A DNA stretch of 64,000 nucleotides from JAXGXJ01 sp963816155 (GCA_963816155.1 CAWFJE010000010.1:186001-250000); one strand, 5' to 3'. Shown: positions 33,284-41,798, counted from the first letter of the stretch. Translations and numbers: made by a program. The notes: generated by a model not told the origin, from the sequence alone.

Positions 33284-35086
33284 CTACTTGTCCAGCCAGG
33301 CCTCGTTGAACCACGGTGTCGGAGTACCACCGAGATGCCACTCCATGTTCTTGAGGTGGTTGGCGTTCACCGAGATGAACGCGGCGGAGGTGGACCCGAC
33401 GACCTGAGCGTCATCGTAGGCGATCTTCTCCATCTGGGCGAGATCGGGGTTCGCATCGGCCAGATTCTCGTAGGTCTGTGCCTGCTCCATGAGGGTATAG
33501 AACTCCTCTGGGGGCGAGAAGGCCGGGAAGTAGATGGTCCCCTTGCCGTACATCTCGATAGCCCCCTGCAGAACGTTCGGGGCTCCGCCGCGGAGTCCCT
33601 GGAGCAGGATGTCGTTGCCCTCCGGCACTTTGGTGGCGACCGCTGCGTAGGACGCCGTAACCATGCCGTTGAGAGTGACGTTGATCCCGACCGCGTTCAG
33701 ATTGGCGGCAATCGCGTCCATCAGCCCCGGATCCGTCCTGTTCGAGTCGTAACTGATCGTGCATTCCACAGTGGGATTGCCGGCCTCAGCCATCAAGGAC
33801 TTGGCTTTCTCCGGGTCGTACACGCGCGGCGTGGTGCCCGGATCGACGATCTCACTCACGCTGTGGATCACCTCGTATGGAGGAGGCAAGAACCCCAGGC
33901 CGACCGACTGGGCGATACCTTCCTTGTCGATGGCGTATTCGAGCGCCTGACGCATCCGGATGTCGCTCCACACGGAAGCGGGGTCGGTGGTATTCATCGT
34001 CAGCATCTGGACCGGTCCGAAGAACGTGTCGAAGACGAAATTGGGGTCGTTCTGCAGTTGCTGGGCACCAACCAGGGCGATCTGGTCCGTGCCGTCGATC
34101 TGTCCCGCCTGCAGAGCTATGGTCATGGTGCTCGGGTCACCGAAGACCTGGATATTGATCCCGTCCAGGTATGGCAGTTGCCGACCCTGAGCGTCTTTGC
34201 CCCAGTAGTTCGGGTTCTTCTCCAGGATCATCTCCTGGTCGGGCGTGAAGGACTTGAGCATGAAGGCACCCGTGCCTACCGGGTTGGTGTTCATCCATTC
34301 TTCGCCGTTCGCCTCGTAAGCGGTCGGCGAGAACACGGCCCAGGATTTCCGGCCGATGAACGGCAGCACCTGGTTGCTCCACTCCTTGAGGTTGACCTTG
34401 ACCGTGTAGTCGTCGACCACCTCGATGTCCTTGACGAAGGCGAAGTCCGGCGGCGGTCCGGGGGGCGGGCCACCGGCGGGCGGGCCACCGGCAGGCGGTC
34501 CGGCGGCAGGCGCCGCGCCTTCGGCAGGCGGGCCGGCGGCGGTAGAACCGGTGCCCTCAGCAGGAGGCGCACCAGCGGGAGGCGCCGCTTCCGCGGGAGT
34601 CAGGTTGAGATCCCAGCAGAACTTGGCGGCCGCTGCGTTGAAATCGGTCCCGTCGTGGAACTTCACACCTTGGCGCAGGTGGAAGATATAGGCCATCTTG
34701 TCGGGCGTCAGTTCCCAAGTCTCTGCGAGCTGGGGAGTGTACACACCGACTTCGTCTGTGCCATTGAACATCATTTCAAGGAACAGGCCCTCAAAGAACT
34801 GATCGGGCCCAAACACGTTCTTCGGGAATCCGAACCTGGCGGGGTGCGAAAGGGTGCCGGTCTTCACGATGCCGCCCATAACGGGCTCGCCGGCAGCCAT
34901 GGTCGTTTCGGTGCCGCCCGCTGTGGTCTCGGTGCCGCCGGCAGTGGTCTCGGTGCCGCCCGCAGTGGTCTCGGTGCCGCCCGCAGTGGTGGTCGTGGCG
35001 CTGTCGTCACTGCAGCCGACGGCCACGACCGCGACCAACCCAACGACCAGTGCCACTACCAGCACCGACCAAATTGTCTTGCGCAT
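33284..35086 (-). CDS. ABC transporter substrate-binding lipoprotein, family 5 (oligopeptide/nickel type)
   Basis: The 600-residue protein has a lipoprotein signal with lipobox VAVGC (Cys25). The mature part begins with a Thr-rich linker containing four GGTETTA units, followed by the family-5 solute-binding domain (YIFHLRQGVKFHDGTDFNAA, LEYAIDKEGIAQSVGLGF). An unusual Pro/Gly/Ala-rich insert of about 47 residues interrupts the domain (about residues 163-212). ATG 35086 has GGAGGG upstream. It follows the B-C-D-F transporter genes and delivers substrate to them at the cell surface. Family members bind peptides, sugars, opines or metal chelates; the ligand is not predictable. Confidence 0.9.
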   Translation of the reverse strand: MRKTIWSVLVVALVVGLVAVVAVGCSDDSATTTTAGGTETTAGGTETTAGGTETTAGGTETTMAAGEPVMGGIVKTGTLSHPARFGFPKNVFGPDQFFEGLFLEMMFNGTDEVGVYTPQLAETWELTPDKMAYIFHLRQGVKFHDGTDFNAAAAKFCWDLNLTPAEAAPPAGAPPAEGTGSTAAGPPAEGAAPAAGPPAGGPPAGGPPPGPPPDFAFVKDIEVVDDYTVKVNLKEWSNQVLPFIGRKSWAVFSPTAYEANGEEWMNTNPVGTGAFMLKSFTPDQEMILEKNPNYWGKDAQGRQLPYLDGINIQVFGDPSTMTIALQAGQIDGTDQIALVGAQQLQNDPNFVFDTFFGPVQMLTMNTTDPASVWSDIRMRQALEYAIDKEGIAQSVGLGFLPPPYEVIHSVSEIVDPGTTPRVYDPEKAKSLMAEAGNPTVECTISYDSNRTDPGLMDAIAANLNAVGINVTLNGMVTASYAAVATKVPEGNDILLQGLRGGAPNVLQGAIEMYGKGTIYFPAFSPPEEFYTLMEQAQTYENLADANPDLAQMEKIAYDDAQVVGSTSAAFISVNANHLKNMEWHLGGTPTPWFNEAWLDK

Positions 35087-35110
35087 TGCTTTCCCTCCTC
35101 TTTTACTGTT

Positions 35111-35138
35111 CCCCGTCTGGCCTCAAGAGGCCATGGGG
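35111..35138. terminator. Stem-loop between transporter ATPase and binding-protein genes
   Basis: Inverted repeat TGGCCTC-AA-GAGGCCA with outer CCCC/GGGG pairs in the 108-bp gap. It could partly stop read-through or mark an mRNA cleavage point, allowing the binding protein to be produced at a different level from the permease. Confidence 0.4.
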
Positions 35139-35194
35139 ACTCTACGGTCAATACTCGCTGGCTCTATGGCTCTTGCCCCCTCCTTCCTCAGCCA

Positions 35195-36190
35195 CTAGGC
35201 GAGTAGACAGGATACGTAGTGGCCCTCAGCGACCTCGCGCAGCTGAGGGACCTGCGTCTTGCAGGCCGGTTCGCAGTGGGGACAACGGGGATGAAACGTG
35301 CAGCCTTCGGGTGGATTCAGGGGGCTGGGCACCTCGCCCTCGAGGACGGCGTAGGTCCGGGTCTCCTCCACAAACGGATCGGGGATGGGCACAGCGGCAA
35401 GCAGCGCTTGTGTGTAGGGGTGGCGGGGCGAGTCGTAGAGCATGCGGGACTGCGTCAGTTCCACGATCCTTCCCAGATACATCACCGCCACCCGGTCGCT
35501 CACGTGCCGCACCACCGAGAGGTCGTGGGCTATGAAGATGTAGGCGAGGCCACCCAGACCTTTTTGCAGGTCCTGAAGCAGGTTCATGATCTGGGCCTGC
35601 ATGGAGACGTCGAGGGCCGAGACCGGCTCATCGCAGATAATGAGCGAGGGGTCGCAGGCCAGTGCCCGCGCGATGCCGATACGCTGACGCTGGCCCCCGG
35701 AGAACTCGTGCGGCACCCGATCGATCATCGACACATCGAGCCCCACCAACGTGAACAGTTGCTCGACTCTCTCGCTATATGCTCGTCGGTTCTCGATCAG
35801 ATGATGGATCCTGAGCGGCTCCCCCACGATCGAACCCGCGCTCTTGCGGGGATCGAGAGATCCGCTCGGGTCCTGGAAGATGAGGCTCATCCGGCGGCGG
35901 ACCGGCCGCAGAGCGCGCTCGCCCAGATTCGAGATATCCCGGCCTTCGAACCAGACCGAGCCCGAAGTCGGCTTGTAGAGACGGATCACCGTGCGACCGA
36001 TGGTGGTCTTGCCGCATCCGGACTCCCCCACCAGCCCCAGGATCTCCCCCTTCTTCACGGTGAGACTCACCCCGTCCACTGCTTTCACCGTGCCGACCTT
36101 GCGTTTCCACACCCCCCGGGTGATCGGGAATTCGACCGCCAGGTTTTCGAGGCGAAGAACCTCTTGAGAGTCAGGAGTGGGTTGGTTCAA
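35195..36190 (-). CDS. Oligopeptide-type ABC importer ATPase, OppF-like
   Basis: The 331-residue ATPase has Walker A GESGCGKTTIGRT, signature FSGGQRQRIGIARAL and Walker B LIICDEPVSALDVS. The C-terminal Opp/Dpp extension carries cysteines (CTFHPRCPHCEPAC), which bind a [4Fe-4S] cluster in characterised relatives. The family region starts at LRLENLAVEF. TTG 36190 is chosen because GGAGG lies nine bases upstream inside the preceding gene; ATG 36214 is an alternative. It overlaps the OppD-like gene by 20 bp. It pairs with OppD-like to power the permease. Confidence 0.9.
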   Translation of the reverse strand: MNQPTPDSQEVLRLENLAVEFPITRGVWKRKVGTVKAVDGVSLTVKKGEILGLVGESGCGKTTIGRTVIRLYKPTSGSVWFEGRDISNLGERALRPVRRRMSLIFQDPSGSLDPRKSAGSIVGEPLRIHHLIENRRAYSERVEQLFTLVGLDVSMIDRVPHEFSGGQRQRIGIARALACDPSLIICDEPVSALDVSMQAQIMNLLQDLQKGLGGLAYIFIAHDLSVVRHVSDRVAVMYLGRIVELTQSRMLYDSPRHPYTQALLAAVPIPDPFVEETRTYAVLEGEVPSPLNPPEGCTFHPRCPHCEPACKTQVPQLREVAEGHYVSCLLA

Positions 36191-37193
36191 GGTCCCGGTC
36201 CTCCAGGTTGACATAGCAGCGAAAGCGGTGGCCGTCGTCCACAGAGGTGAGTTCCGGCCATGGATCGGTCTGGCAGCGCTCGACACTATAGGGACACCGG
36301 GGCAAGAAGGCACAGGTGCCCGGCATGTCGATGAGATTGGGGGGCATGCCCTCGATGGGCACCAGACGGGTGCCCTGCTCCTCGTCGAGCCGCGGCACGG
36401 ACCTGAGCAACCCGAGCGTGTAGGGATGGCGAGGACGCCCGAATATGTCTTTGGTGGTGCCCTCTTCCACCACTCTTCCCGCGTACATCACGTAGATGCG
36501 CTGTACGTACCTCGCCACCACTCCCAAGTTGTGAGTGACGATGACCAGCGAAGCCCCGAACTGCTGCACCAACCTCTTCATGAGCTCGAGCATCTGAGCC
36601 TGGGTGGTGACATCGAGAGCCGTGGTGGGCTCGTCCGCGATCAGGATGCGCGGGCTACAGGACAGACCCATGGCGATCATCACCCGCTGGCACATCCCAC
36701 CGGAGAACTGATGGGGGTAGTCTTTGACCCGTCCTTCAGCGCCTGGGATCCCCACCATCTTGAGCAGTTCCACCGCGCGTTCGTCCCCGGACTGGCCACC
36801 CAAACCGCAGTGCAACTGGACCGCTTCCACCAACTGGTCACCGATGGTCATGACTGGGTTGAGCGAGGTCATGGGCTCCTGGAAGATCATGGCGATCTGC
36901 CCGCCCCGCACCCCCCGCATCTCCGGACTGTTGCGCTGCAAACCGGCGAGGTCCTTGCCGTCGAAGATGACCTCGCCTCCGCTGATGAAGCCGGGCGGGC
37001 TCTGTAGGAGCTGCATTACCGCCAATTGGCTGGCGGATTTGCCGCAGCCCGACTCACCCACGATGCCGACGATCTCATTCTCGAAGAGCTGGTAGGAGAG
37101 GCCGTCCACGGCCTGAACGACTCCTATGGGTGTGCGGAACTCCACGCGGAGATCGCGCACGTCCAGAATCGGCTCCCTGCGCTCGGCGCTCAC
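36171..37193 (-). CDS. Oligopeptide-type ABC importer ATPase, OppD-like
   Basis: The 340-residue ATPase has Walker A GESGCGKSASQLA, signature FSGGMCQRVMIAMGL (Cys where most have Arg), Walker B ILIADEPTTALDVT and a C-terminal Cys motif CAFLPRCPYSVERC. The GTG start overlaps the stop of the permease gene (GTGA at 37190-37193); upstream codons in frame are not conserved. It forms the nucleotide-binding heterodimer with the OppF-like protein. Confidence 0.9.
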   Translation of the reverse strand: MSAERREPILDVRDLRVEFRTPIGVVQAVDGLSYQLFENEIVGIVGESGCGKSASQLAVMQLLQSPPGFISGGEVIFDGKDLAGLQRNSPEMRGVRGGQIAMIFQEPMTSLNPVMTIGDQLVEAVQLHCGLGGQSGDERAVELLKMVGIPGAEGRVKDYPHQFSGGMCQRVMIAMGLSCSPRILIADEPTTALDVTTQAQMLELMKRLVQQFGASLVIVTHNLGVVARYVQRIYVMYAGRVVEEGTTKDIFGRPRHPYTLGLLRSVPRLDEEQGTRLVPIEGMPPNLIDMPGTCAFLPRCPYSVERCQTDPWPELTSVDDGHRFRCYVNLEDRDLEPTHS

Positions 37194-38089
37194 ATCGTCC
37201 CCCGCAAGCGCGGGTCGAGGACGTCCCGCAGTCCATCGCCCACCATGTTGAAAGCGAACACCAGCAGCATGATGCAGACTCCCGGCGCCACCGACATCCA
37301 AGGGTTCGTCATCAGGTAGGGGAAGCCGGCGGCCACCATCGCGCCCCAAGCCGCTCCAGGAGGCGTGATGCCGATACCCAGGTAGCTGAGGGCGGCCTCA
37401 CCCAAGACGGCGGCCCCGATCATCATGGTGCCGAAGACGAGCACGGCCGGATAGGCATTGGGCATGACGTGGCCGAAGATCGTTCGCCAACGGGTCGCGC
37501 CCATACTGCGTAGCGAAGCCACGTAGTCTCTCTCCTTGATGGTGAGCGCCTGTGCGTTCATCAGGCGTGAGAAGGGCGGGATCATGCTGATGGAGATGGC
37601 GATGACTACGTTTCTCAGGCCGCCCCCCAGTACGGCGGCCAGTGTCAAAGCAAGGAGCAACATAGGTATCGCCATGAGGGTGTCGACCACCCGCATGATG
37701 ACGGTCTGGATCTTGCCGCCAAGAAAACCGGCAACCGTACCCATCACGCCGCCAAGCACCAGGGCCGCCGCGACGGCGCTGAGCCCCACCAGAAGTGAGG
37801 TGCGCGTGCCGTAGACCAGACGGCTGAGGGTATCCCGGCCGATAGGGTCGGTACCCAGCCAGTGTTCCGCCGACGGGGGCGCTAGAGAATTCTTCAGATC
37901 CGGCTCATAGGGATCGTAAGGGGCCAGGAAGGGAGCGAAGATGGCGACCAGCACCATGATGATGATGACCACGGCACCGAACATGAAGAGACCGCGGTGA
38001 AGAAGAAGATGCGTCGCCAGCCGGGCGGTGCTGATTCGCCGCGGCGGCGCAGAGGCGGTCACTGGCGCTCTCACTGTCCCGGTTCTCAA
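37190..38089 (-). CDS. Oligopeptide-type ABC importer permease, OppC-like
   Basis: The 299-residue membrane protein has an N-terminal helix (FGAVVIIIMVLVAIFAPF), the typical DPIGRDTLSRLVYGTR segment after the first periplasmic loop, and five further helices. The EAA-type cytoplasmic loop follows (LRSMGATRWRTIFGHVMPNA). The TTG start overlaps the OppB-like stop (TTGA); GTG 38074 is an alternative. It forms the translocation pore with the protein at 38086. Confidence 0.92.
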   Translation of the reverse strand: MRTGTVRAPVTASAPPRRISTARLATHLLLHRGLFMFGAVVIIIMVLVAIFAPFLAPYDPYEPDLKNSLAPPSAEHWLGTDPIGRDTLSRLVYGTRTSLLVGLSAVAAALVLGGVMGTVAGFLGGKIQTVIMRVVDTLMAIPMLLLALTLAAVLGGGLRNVVIAISISMIPPFSRLMNAQALTIKERDYVASLRSMGATRWRTIFGHVMPNAYPAVLVFGTMMIGAAVLGEAALSYLGIGITPPGAAWGAMVAAGFPYLMTNPWMSVAPGVCIMLLVFAFNMVGDGLRDVLDPRLRGTM

Positions 38090-39042
38090 TGGACCCTCAC
38101 TCGCGGATCGAGGTAGCCGTAAGAGATGTCTACCAGGAGATTCGAGAAGACGACGATGATGGCCACAAGGAGGACGACCCCTTGCACGACCGCGTAATCC
38201 TTTGCGAAGAGCGCCGTGGTGGCCAGGCGTCCCATCCCTGGGATGCTGAAGACGTTCTCCACGAGCACCGAACCCCCGATGATCATGGCGATGGCCATGC
38301 CCGAGAGGGTGACCACCGGGAGGATCCCGTTCTTGATGACGTGGCGGGAGACAACGGACCTTTCTTTCAGGCCCTTGGACCAGGCCGTGCGTACGAAGTC
38401 CTGATGGATCACGTCCAGCATGGCCGAACGAGTCTGTCGGGTGGAGCCGGCCAACGGCCCGAGCGCCAGGCAGAAGGCGGGCAGGATGAGCTGCTTGATA
38501 CTCATGACCGGGTCCTCAGTGAACGGCGTGTAGCCCCCCACGGGCAGCCAGCCCAGCTTGAGGCTGAACACGTACATCAGCATTATCCCCAGCCAGAACA
38601 CGGGCACGGTCATACCGATATTGGCCAGGGCGGTGATCGTGCTGTCCAGCCACTTCCCTCGTCGAACCGCACACACGATGCCCAACGGTATGCCGACAAG
38701 ATGGGCGAAGATGAAGGCGGTCAACCCATAGTACAACGTGACGGGCAGCGCCCGTGCTATGTCTTCGGCAACCGAGGTACCCCGAGTGATCGACTCTCCC
38801 CAGTCACCGGTGAGGACGCCTCCGAGCCAATCGAAGTACTGCACCACCACGGGACGGTCTAAGCCGTATTCATGCCGGAGTTGCTCGATCTCCTCGGCGG
38901 TGTACTGCTTGTACGAGTCCGAGGTAACGTATGTGAGGATGGGGTCACCCGGCAGCCAATGCATGATCGCGAAGACCAGGAAAGAGGCCATGAGTACCAC
39001 GACGATCGCCTGGGTCACCCGCCTGATGAGGTAGGAGGTCAT
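38086..39042 (-). CDS. Oligopeptide-type ABC importer permease, OppB-like
   Basis: The 318-residue permease has an N-terminal RRVTQAIVVVLMASFLVFA helix and HWLPGDP shortly after (family motif), six predicted helices and the loop LKERSVVSRHVIKNGILPVV. The ATG start is 82 bp downstream of the amidohydrolase stop. It is the first gene of the B-C-D-F block. The set lacks a peptidase gene and sits within a redox/hydrolase operon, so import of a catabolic substrate other than nutritional peptides is plausible. Confidence 0.92.
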   Translation of the reverse strand: MTSYLIRRVTQAIVVVLMASFLVFAIMHWLPGDPILTYVTSDSYKQYTAEEIEQLRHEYGLDRPVVVQYFDWLGGVLTGDWGESITRGTSVAEDIARALPVTLYYGLTAFIFAHLVGIPLGIVCAVRRGKWLDSTITALANIGMTVPVFWLGIMLMYVFSLKLGWLPVGGYTPFTEDPVMSIKQLILPAFCLALGPLAGSTRQTRSAMLDVIHQDFVRTAWSKGLKERSVVSRHVIKNGILPVVTLSGMAIAMIIGGSVLVENVFSIPGMGRLATTALFAKDYAVVQGVVLLVAIIVVFSNLLVDISYGYLDPRVRVH

Positions 39043-39124
39043 CGCTGGACGTCTTCCCTACTCACCGATGCTAGACCGCGACCAGCGGCACAGGACTTCT
39101 CCCGATCCACTCGGAGCACCCCTG

Positions 39125-40216
39125 TCAATTCTTGCCTGGCTTGGGAACCGATTCCTCCCAGTGGATGCCCCATACATCGGGCCGCCCACTCATGAACATG
39201 CGCTCATGCGGCACCGGCAGGTCCCAAAGGCGCACGGCGTTGCCGCCCAAGATCAGGTTGATCTCATCCTGGGTGACCCAGTCTCTGAGCCGGTCGATCT
39301 GGTGCAAGGACCATCCCCACCAGTCGATCTGATAGGTGGGCACCCGGGGCCAGCGTTTCATGGCCGTGGAGAAGGTGGGCGGATCGCCGCCTTTGTTCCC
39401 CAGGATGTACTGGGGCACATGTCCGTAGTCGCCGCCCCAGATGAGTTGGGTGACGCCCACGTTGGGGTCCTTCAGGGCGATCTCGTAGTATTCGGCAGGC
39501 CAAGAGCCGGTCTCGAGGAACACATTGCTCCCACCCGGGCCGATGGCCCGACCGGCCACCACGCACGCCTTGCGGACAACATCCGCCCCTTCTATGTAGG
39601 ACCCGATGGAATACCCTCCATGGTTGAAGATGAAGGGCACGTCCGGGTACTCCATGGACAGACGGGTGAGCAACGCGTAGACATCCCACTCGAAGCCCCA
39701 GGCAAAATCATGGAAGTCGACGGACACCCCGTACTTCTGGGCAAGTTCGCAGAAGGTCCGGTATTCGTTCAGACGCTCGGCATAGGTGTAGATCTTCTTT
39801 TCGTCCATATCGCGAGGGACGAACTCCCCGATGCCGATGAACTTGCCGGTCTGCAGGGCGGCCTCCACCTCTTGCGCGGCATCGTCCAGGTTCCACTTGG
39901 CCTCTCCGCGCGAGCATTTGATCCTCAGCTTGCCGTCGGAGCAGAAGGCTCGGAACTTGTCGGGATAGCGCTCCACCAGTTCGGCGTGACTCTCGTTGGT
40001 GTTGCCCACCTGGCTGGGCTTCAGCAGCACCATATCGACGCCGTAACGCTCCATGTCGTACAGCGTCAACGGGGAGTTGTCGAAGTACTCGACTTCACCT
40101 TCGCTGAAACTGTTTGTGAGTCCACCGAAGTAGTCACCGGGAGGTTTGCCTTTGGACTTGTACAGCGTCGTTATGTGGCCATGGGCTTCAACGACGAAGC
40201 GTCCTGCTGCTCGCAT
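39125..40216 (-). CDS. Amidohydrolase-2 family metal-dependent hydrolase (copy 2)
   Basis: The 363-residue TIM-barrel enzyme has HxH in VEAHGHITTLY (residues about 9-19), His in VDFHDFAW, His in FIFNHGGYSIG and Asp in LIWGGDYGHVPQYIL. It is a paralogue of the enzyme at 15112, sharing the HITTLY start, -FRA-CSD- and the -EINLI-GG-A-RL- C-terminal region. Where copy 1 has WGHDYGN this copy has WGGDYGH, so the metal-site surroundings differ and the reaction may too. ATG 40216 has GGGGGG upstream and lies 17 bp from element copy D, leaving a very short leader. It heads the 15-kb operon. Confidence 0.87.
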   Translation of the reverse strand: MRAAGRFVVEAHGHITTLYKSKGKPPGDYFGGLTNSFSEGEVEYFDNSPLTLYDMERYGVDMVLLKPSQVGNTNESHAELVERYPDKFRAFCSDGKLRIKCSRGEAKWNLDDAAQEVEAALQTGKFIGIGEFVPRDMDEKKIYTYAERLNEYRTFCELAQKYGVSVDFHDFAWGFEWDVYALLTRLSMEYPDVPFIFNHGGYSIGSYIEGADVVRKACVVAGRAIGPGGSNVFLETGSWPAEYYEIALKDPNVGVTQLIWGGDYGHVPQYILGNKGGDPPTFSTAMKRWPRVPTYQIDWWGWSLHQIDRLRDWVTQDEINLILGGNAVRLWDLPVPHERMFMSGRPDVWGIHWEESVPKPGKN

Positions 40217-40233
40217 GACTCAGCCCCCCAGTC

Positions 40234-40259
40234 GTATCCTTGTGCGATACAGATGTATC
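40234..40259 (-). promoter_or_regulatory. Three-part element, copy D (GTATC-N7-GATAC-N4-GTATC)
   Basis: It matches all 15 fixed positions, with the dyad extended to CGATAC-N4-GTATCG. It is 17 bp upstream of the amidohydrolase ATG that opens the operon running to about 24776. The short distance means a transcript starting just after the element would have almost no leader. Confidence 0.7.
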
Positions 40260-40470
40260 GGTGAACGACCCCACTTTCCTATGCGGTTCACAATTTGTCA
40301 AGACCCAAGGAGGAGAATTCACCTGTGATGACTACCTTGCCTTTGCCCGGCGCCAACATGTTCCGACTCTCCTCTCCCGTCACTTGCGCTTGCGGACGGT
40401 CGCCAAGCCGACTACTGTGAGCGGTGATCCGGCGGTGTGGCGCCGCGGGCGATCGGAAAGGGACAAGCGA

Positions 40471-41097
40471 ATGAGAGTGGCGAGAGTGGCACGCCTGCGC
40501 ACGGGGATGCTTCTGCTCCTGGTCGCGGTGGCCTTGGGCGGCTGCGGCGACATGTCCTGTTCGCTGCGCTCCGGCTCCACGAGCGACCCGGGGACCACAG
40601 TCGGGGCGACCACCACCACGGTCGCCACCACGACGACCGAATCCACCACCACTTCCACGACCTCCACCACCTCGACCACCTCCACCACGCTGAGCCCACT
40701 GCAGAACTACAGGGTCGACATGCGGGCATGGAAAAACAAACACGCTGCCGATCTGGGGGCCAGCTACGCGGTCATCAGCCAGATGGGGCTTCCCCTCACC
40801 GCCACCGAGGAGGAGATCCAGGCCGCCAAAGACCTGGACCAGTCGCTCTCGGAGATGGTGGAAGACCTCGGAGACATACAGCCGCCGCCGGACTTGTCCG
40901 CGGCTCACGCCGAGTATCTGGCTTCTCTGGCGGACATGTCCGCAGGTGTGCACGACCTTGCCGTGGCCTTGGAGGATGGGAAGGCCTGGAACTCCGTGGG
41001 GGCGATATCCGTGATCGCCGCTGCTTGGGAACAAGGTACCCCGGCTCGGACCACTCTCGAACAGGCCCTCGGCTTCTCTCTGTCGTCGTCGAACTGA
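40471..41097 (+). CDS. Predicted lipoprotein with Thr-rich linker, function unknown
   Basis: The 208-residue protein has a basic N-terminus, a hydrophobic stretch (MLLLLVAVALGGC) and lipobox Cys25. A long Thr/Ser linker (about residues 36-72, pure TTST-type) is followed by a helical C-terminal domain of about 130 residues without recognised motif. ATG 40471 is chosen because the signal sequence follows it directly. The domain organisation is typical of actinobacterial surface lipoproteins. It stands alone on the plus strand between the second operon and tmRNA. Confidence 0.75.
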   Translation: MRVARVARLRTGMLLLLVAVALGGCGDMSCSLRSGSTSDPGTTVGATTTTVATTTTESTTTSTTSTTSTTSTTLSPLQNYRVDMRAWKNKHAADLGASYAVISQMGLPLTATEEEIQAAKDLDQSLSEMVEDLGDIQPPPDLSAAHAEYLASLADMSAGVHDLAVALEDGKAWNSVGAISVIAAAWEQGTPARTTLEQALGFSLSSSN

Positions 41098-41249
41098 GCT
41101 TCACTCTGAGTTCCACGCGCGGGCCGGGCGGCCGCGGCTGCCCGCGATGGCAAGGCTGCTTCCCGGCCTTCCCGCGAAGACCCGCGACTTCGCCGTGGTG
41201 CTGGTCACGGCGCTACGGTCGCGGCACAGACGCGCCCGGGTGGGCACGT

Positions 41250-41613
41250 TGGTGGAGGCGGGGGGAATCGAACCCCCGTCCGAAACCCGTCGAGCCTAGG
41301 TGTCTACGAGCGTAGCCCCTACTATGTTTCTTGCCTCGCGCCCCCGTAGGAGCAGGGTGCGTCCGACCAGCCACCTTAGTGTTCCCCCGCCGCCGGCGGC
41401 ACTCGCCGGGAGTGAGTCCGCCTGGTTTATGCCACGACCCTCCCCGGCAGACGCGGGAGGCGTGACAGGCGCATTAGTCTAGTTAAAGACTAAGCGGCCA
41501 GAGCCAATTCAGGTTTGGCAATTGTGTTTTCCAGCCTGTTTAACGAGAACGGCCGGGATCTCGGCTCGCTACCTAAACCCAGACATGAGCCCCGTCGAAA
41601 CCAGGTCGCCCCC
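41250..41613 (-). ncRNA. ssrA: Transfer-messenger RNA (tmRNA)
   Basis: The 5' end (GGGGGCGACCTGGTTTCGAC) and the 3' T-arm/acceptor end (GGGGGTTCGATTCCCCCC then GCCTCCACCA) are diagnostic of tmRNA. They pair as the tRNA-like acceptor stem, giving a length of about 364 nt. The encoded CCA is at 41252-41250. The tag reading frame ends at TAG (41492-41490) and reads ...ENTIAKPELALAA; the resume codon cannot be fixed by eye, but the LALAA end is the protease-recognised type. tmRNA with SmpB rescues stalled ribosomes. smpB and rnr lie about 2.8 kb upstream on the same strand, separated by accessory genes. Confidence 0.95.
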
Positions 41614-41661
41614 ACGAGACCCAGACTCCCGGTCCTGACACCGGGATGACTGAGTCATACA

Positions 41662-41667
41662 AGTATA
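41662..41667 (-). promoter_or_regulatory. Possible -10 box for tmRNA
   Basis: TATACT on the minus strand, preceded by TG, lies 49 bp upstream of the mature 5' end, which would give a precursor with a leader of about 40 nt. No good -35 at 16-18 bp was found, so the call is weak. Confidence 0.3.
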
Positions 41668-41798
41668 CAGTACGGGCTCGCACGCGACCGCCAATCTAAA
41701 GCCAAAGTTGTGGCGGTTGCCAGGCGCAGCCGGCTAGGCTTGCCCTCAAAGACCAAGGACGCATCCGGAGCACACGCGGATGGACTCAGGAGACCTTC

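Noticed and set aside
34905..34990. 21-bp tandem repeats in the binding-protein gene as a CRISPR-like array
   Set aside because: The repeats are contiguous without spacers, in frame, and encode GGTETTA units of a lipoprotein linker.
41250..41276. Direct repeat of the tmRNA 3' end as an integration site pair
   Set aside because: No second copy of the T-arm/acceptor sequence and no integrase gene was seen inside the window.
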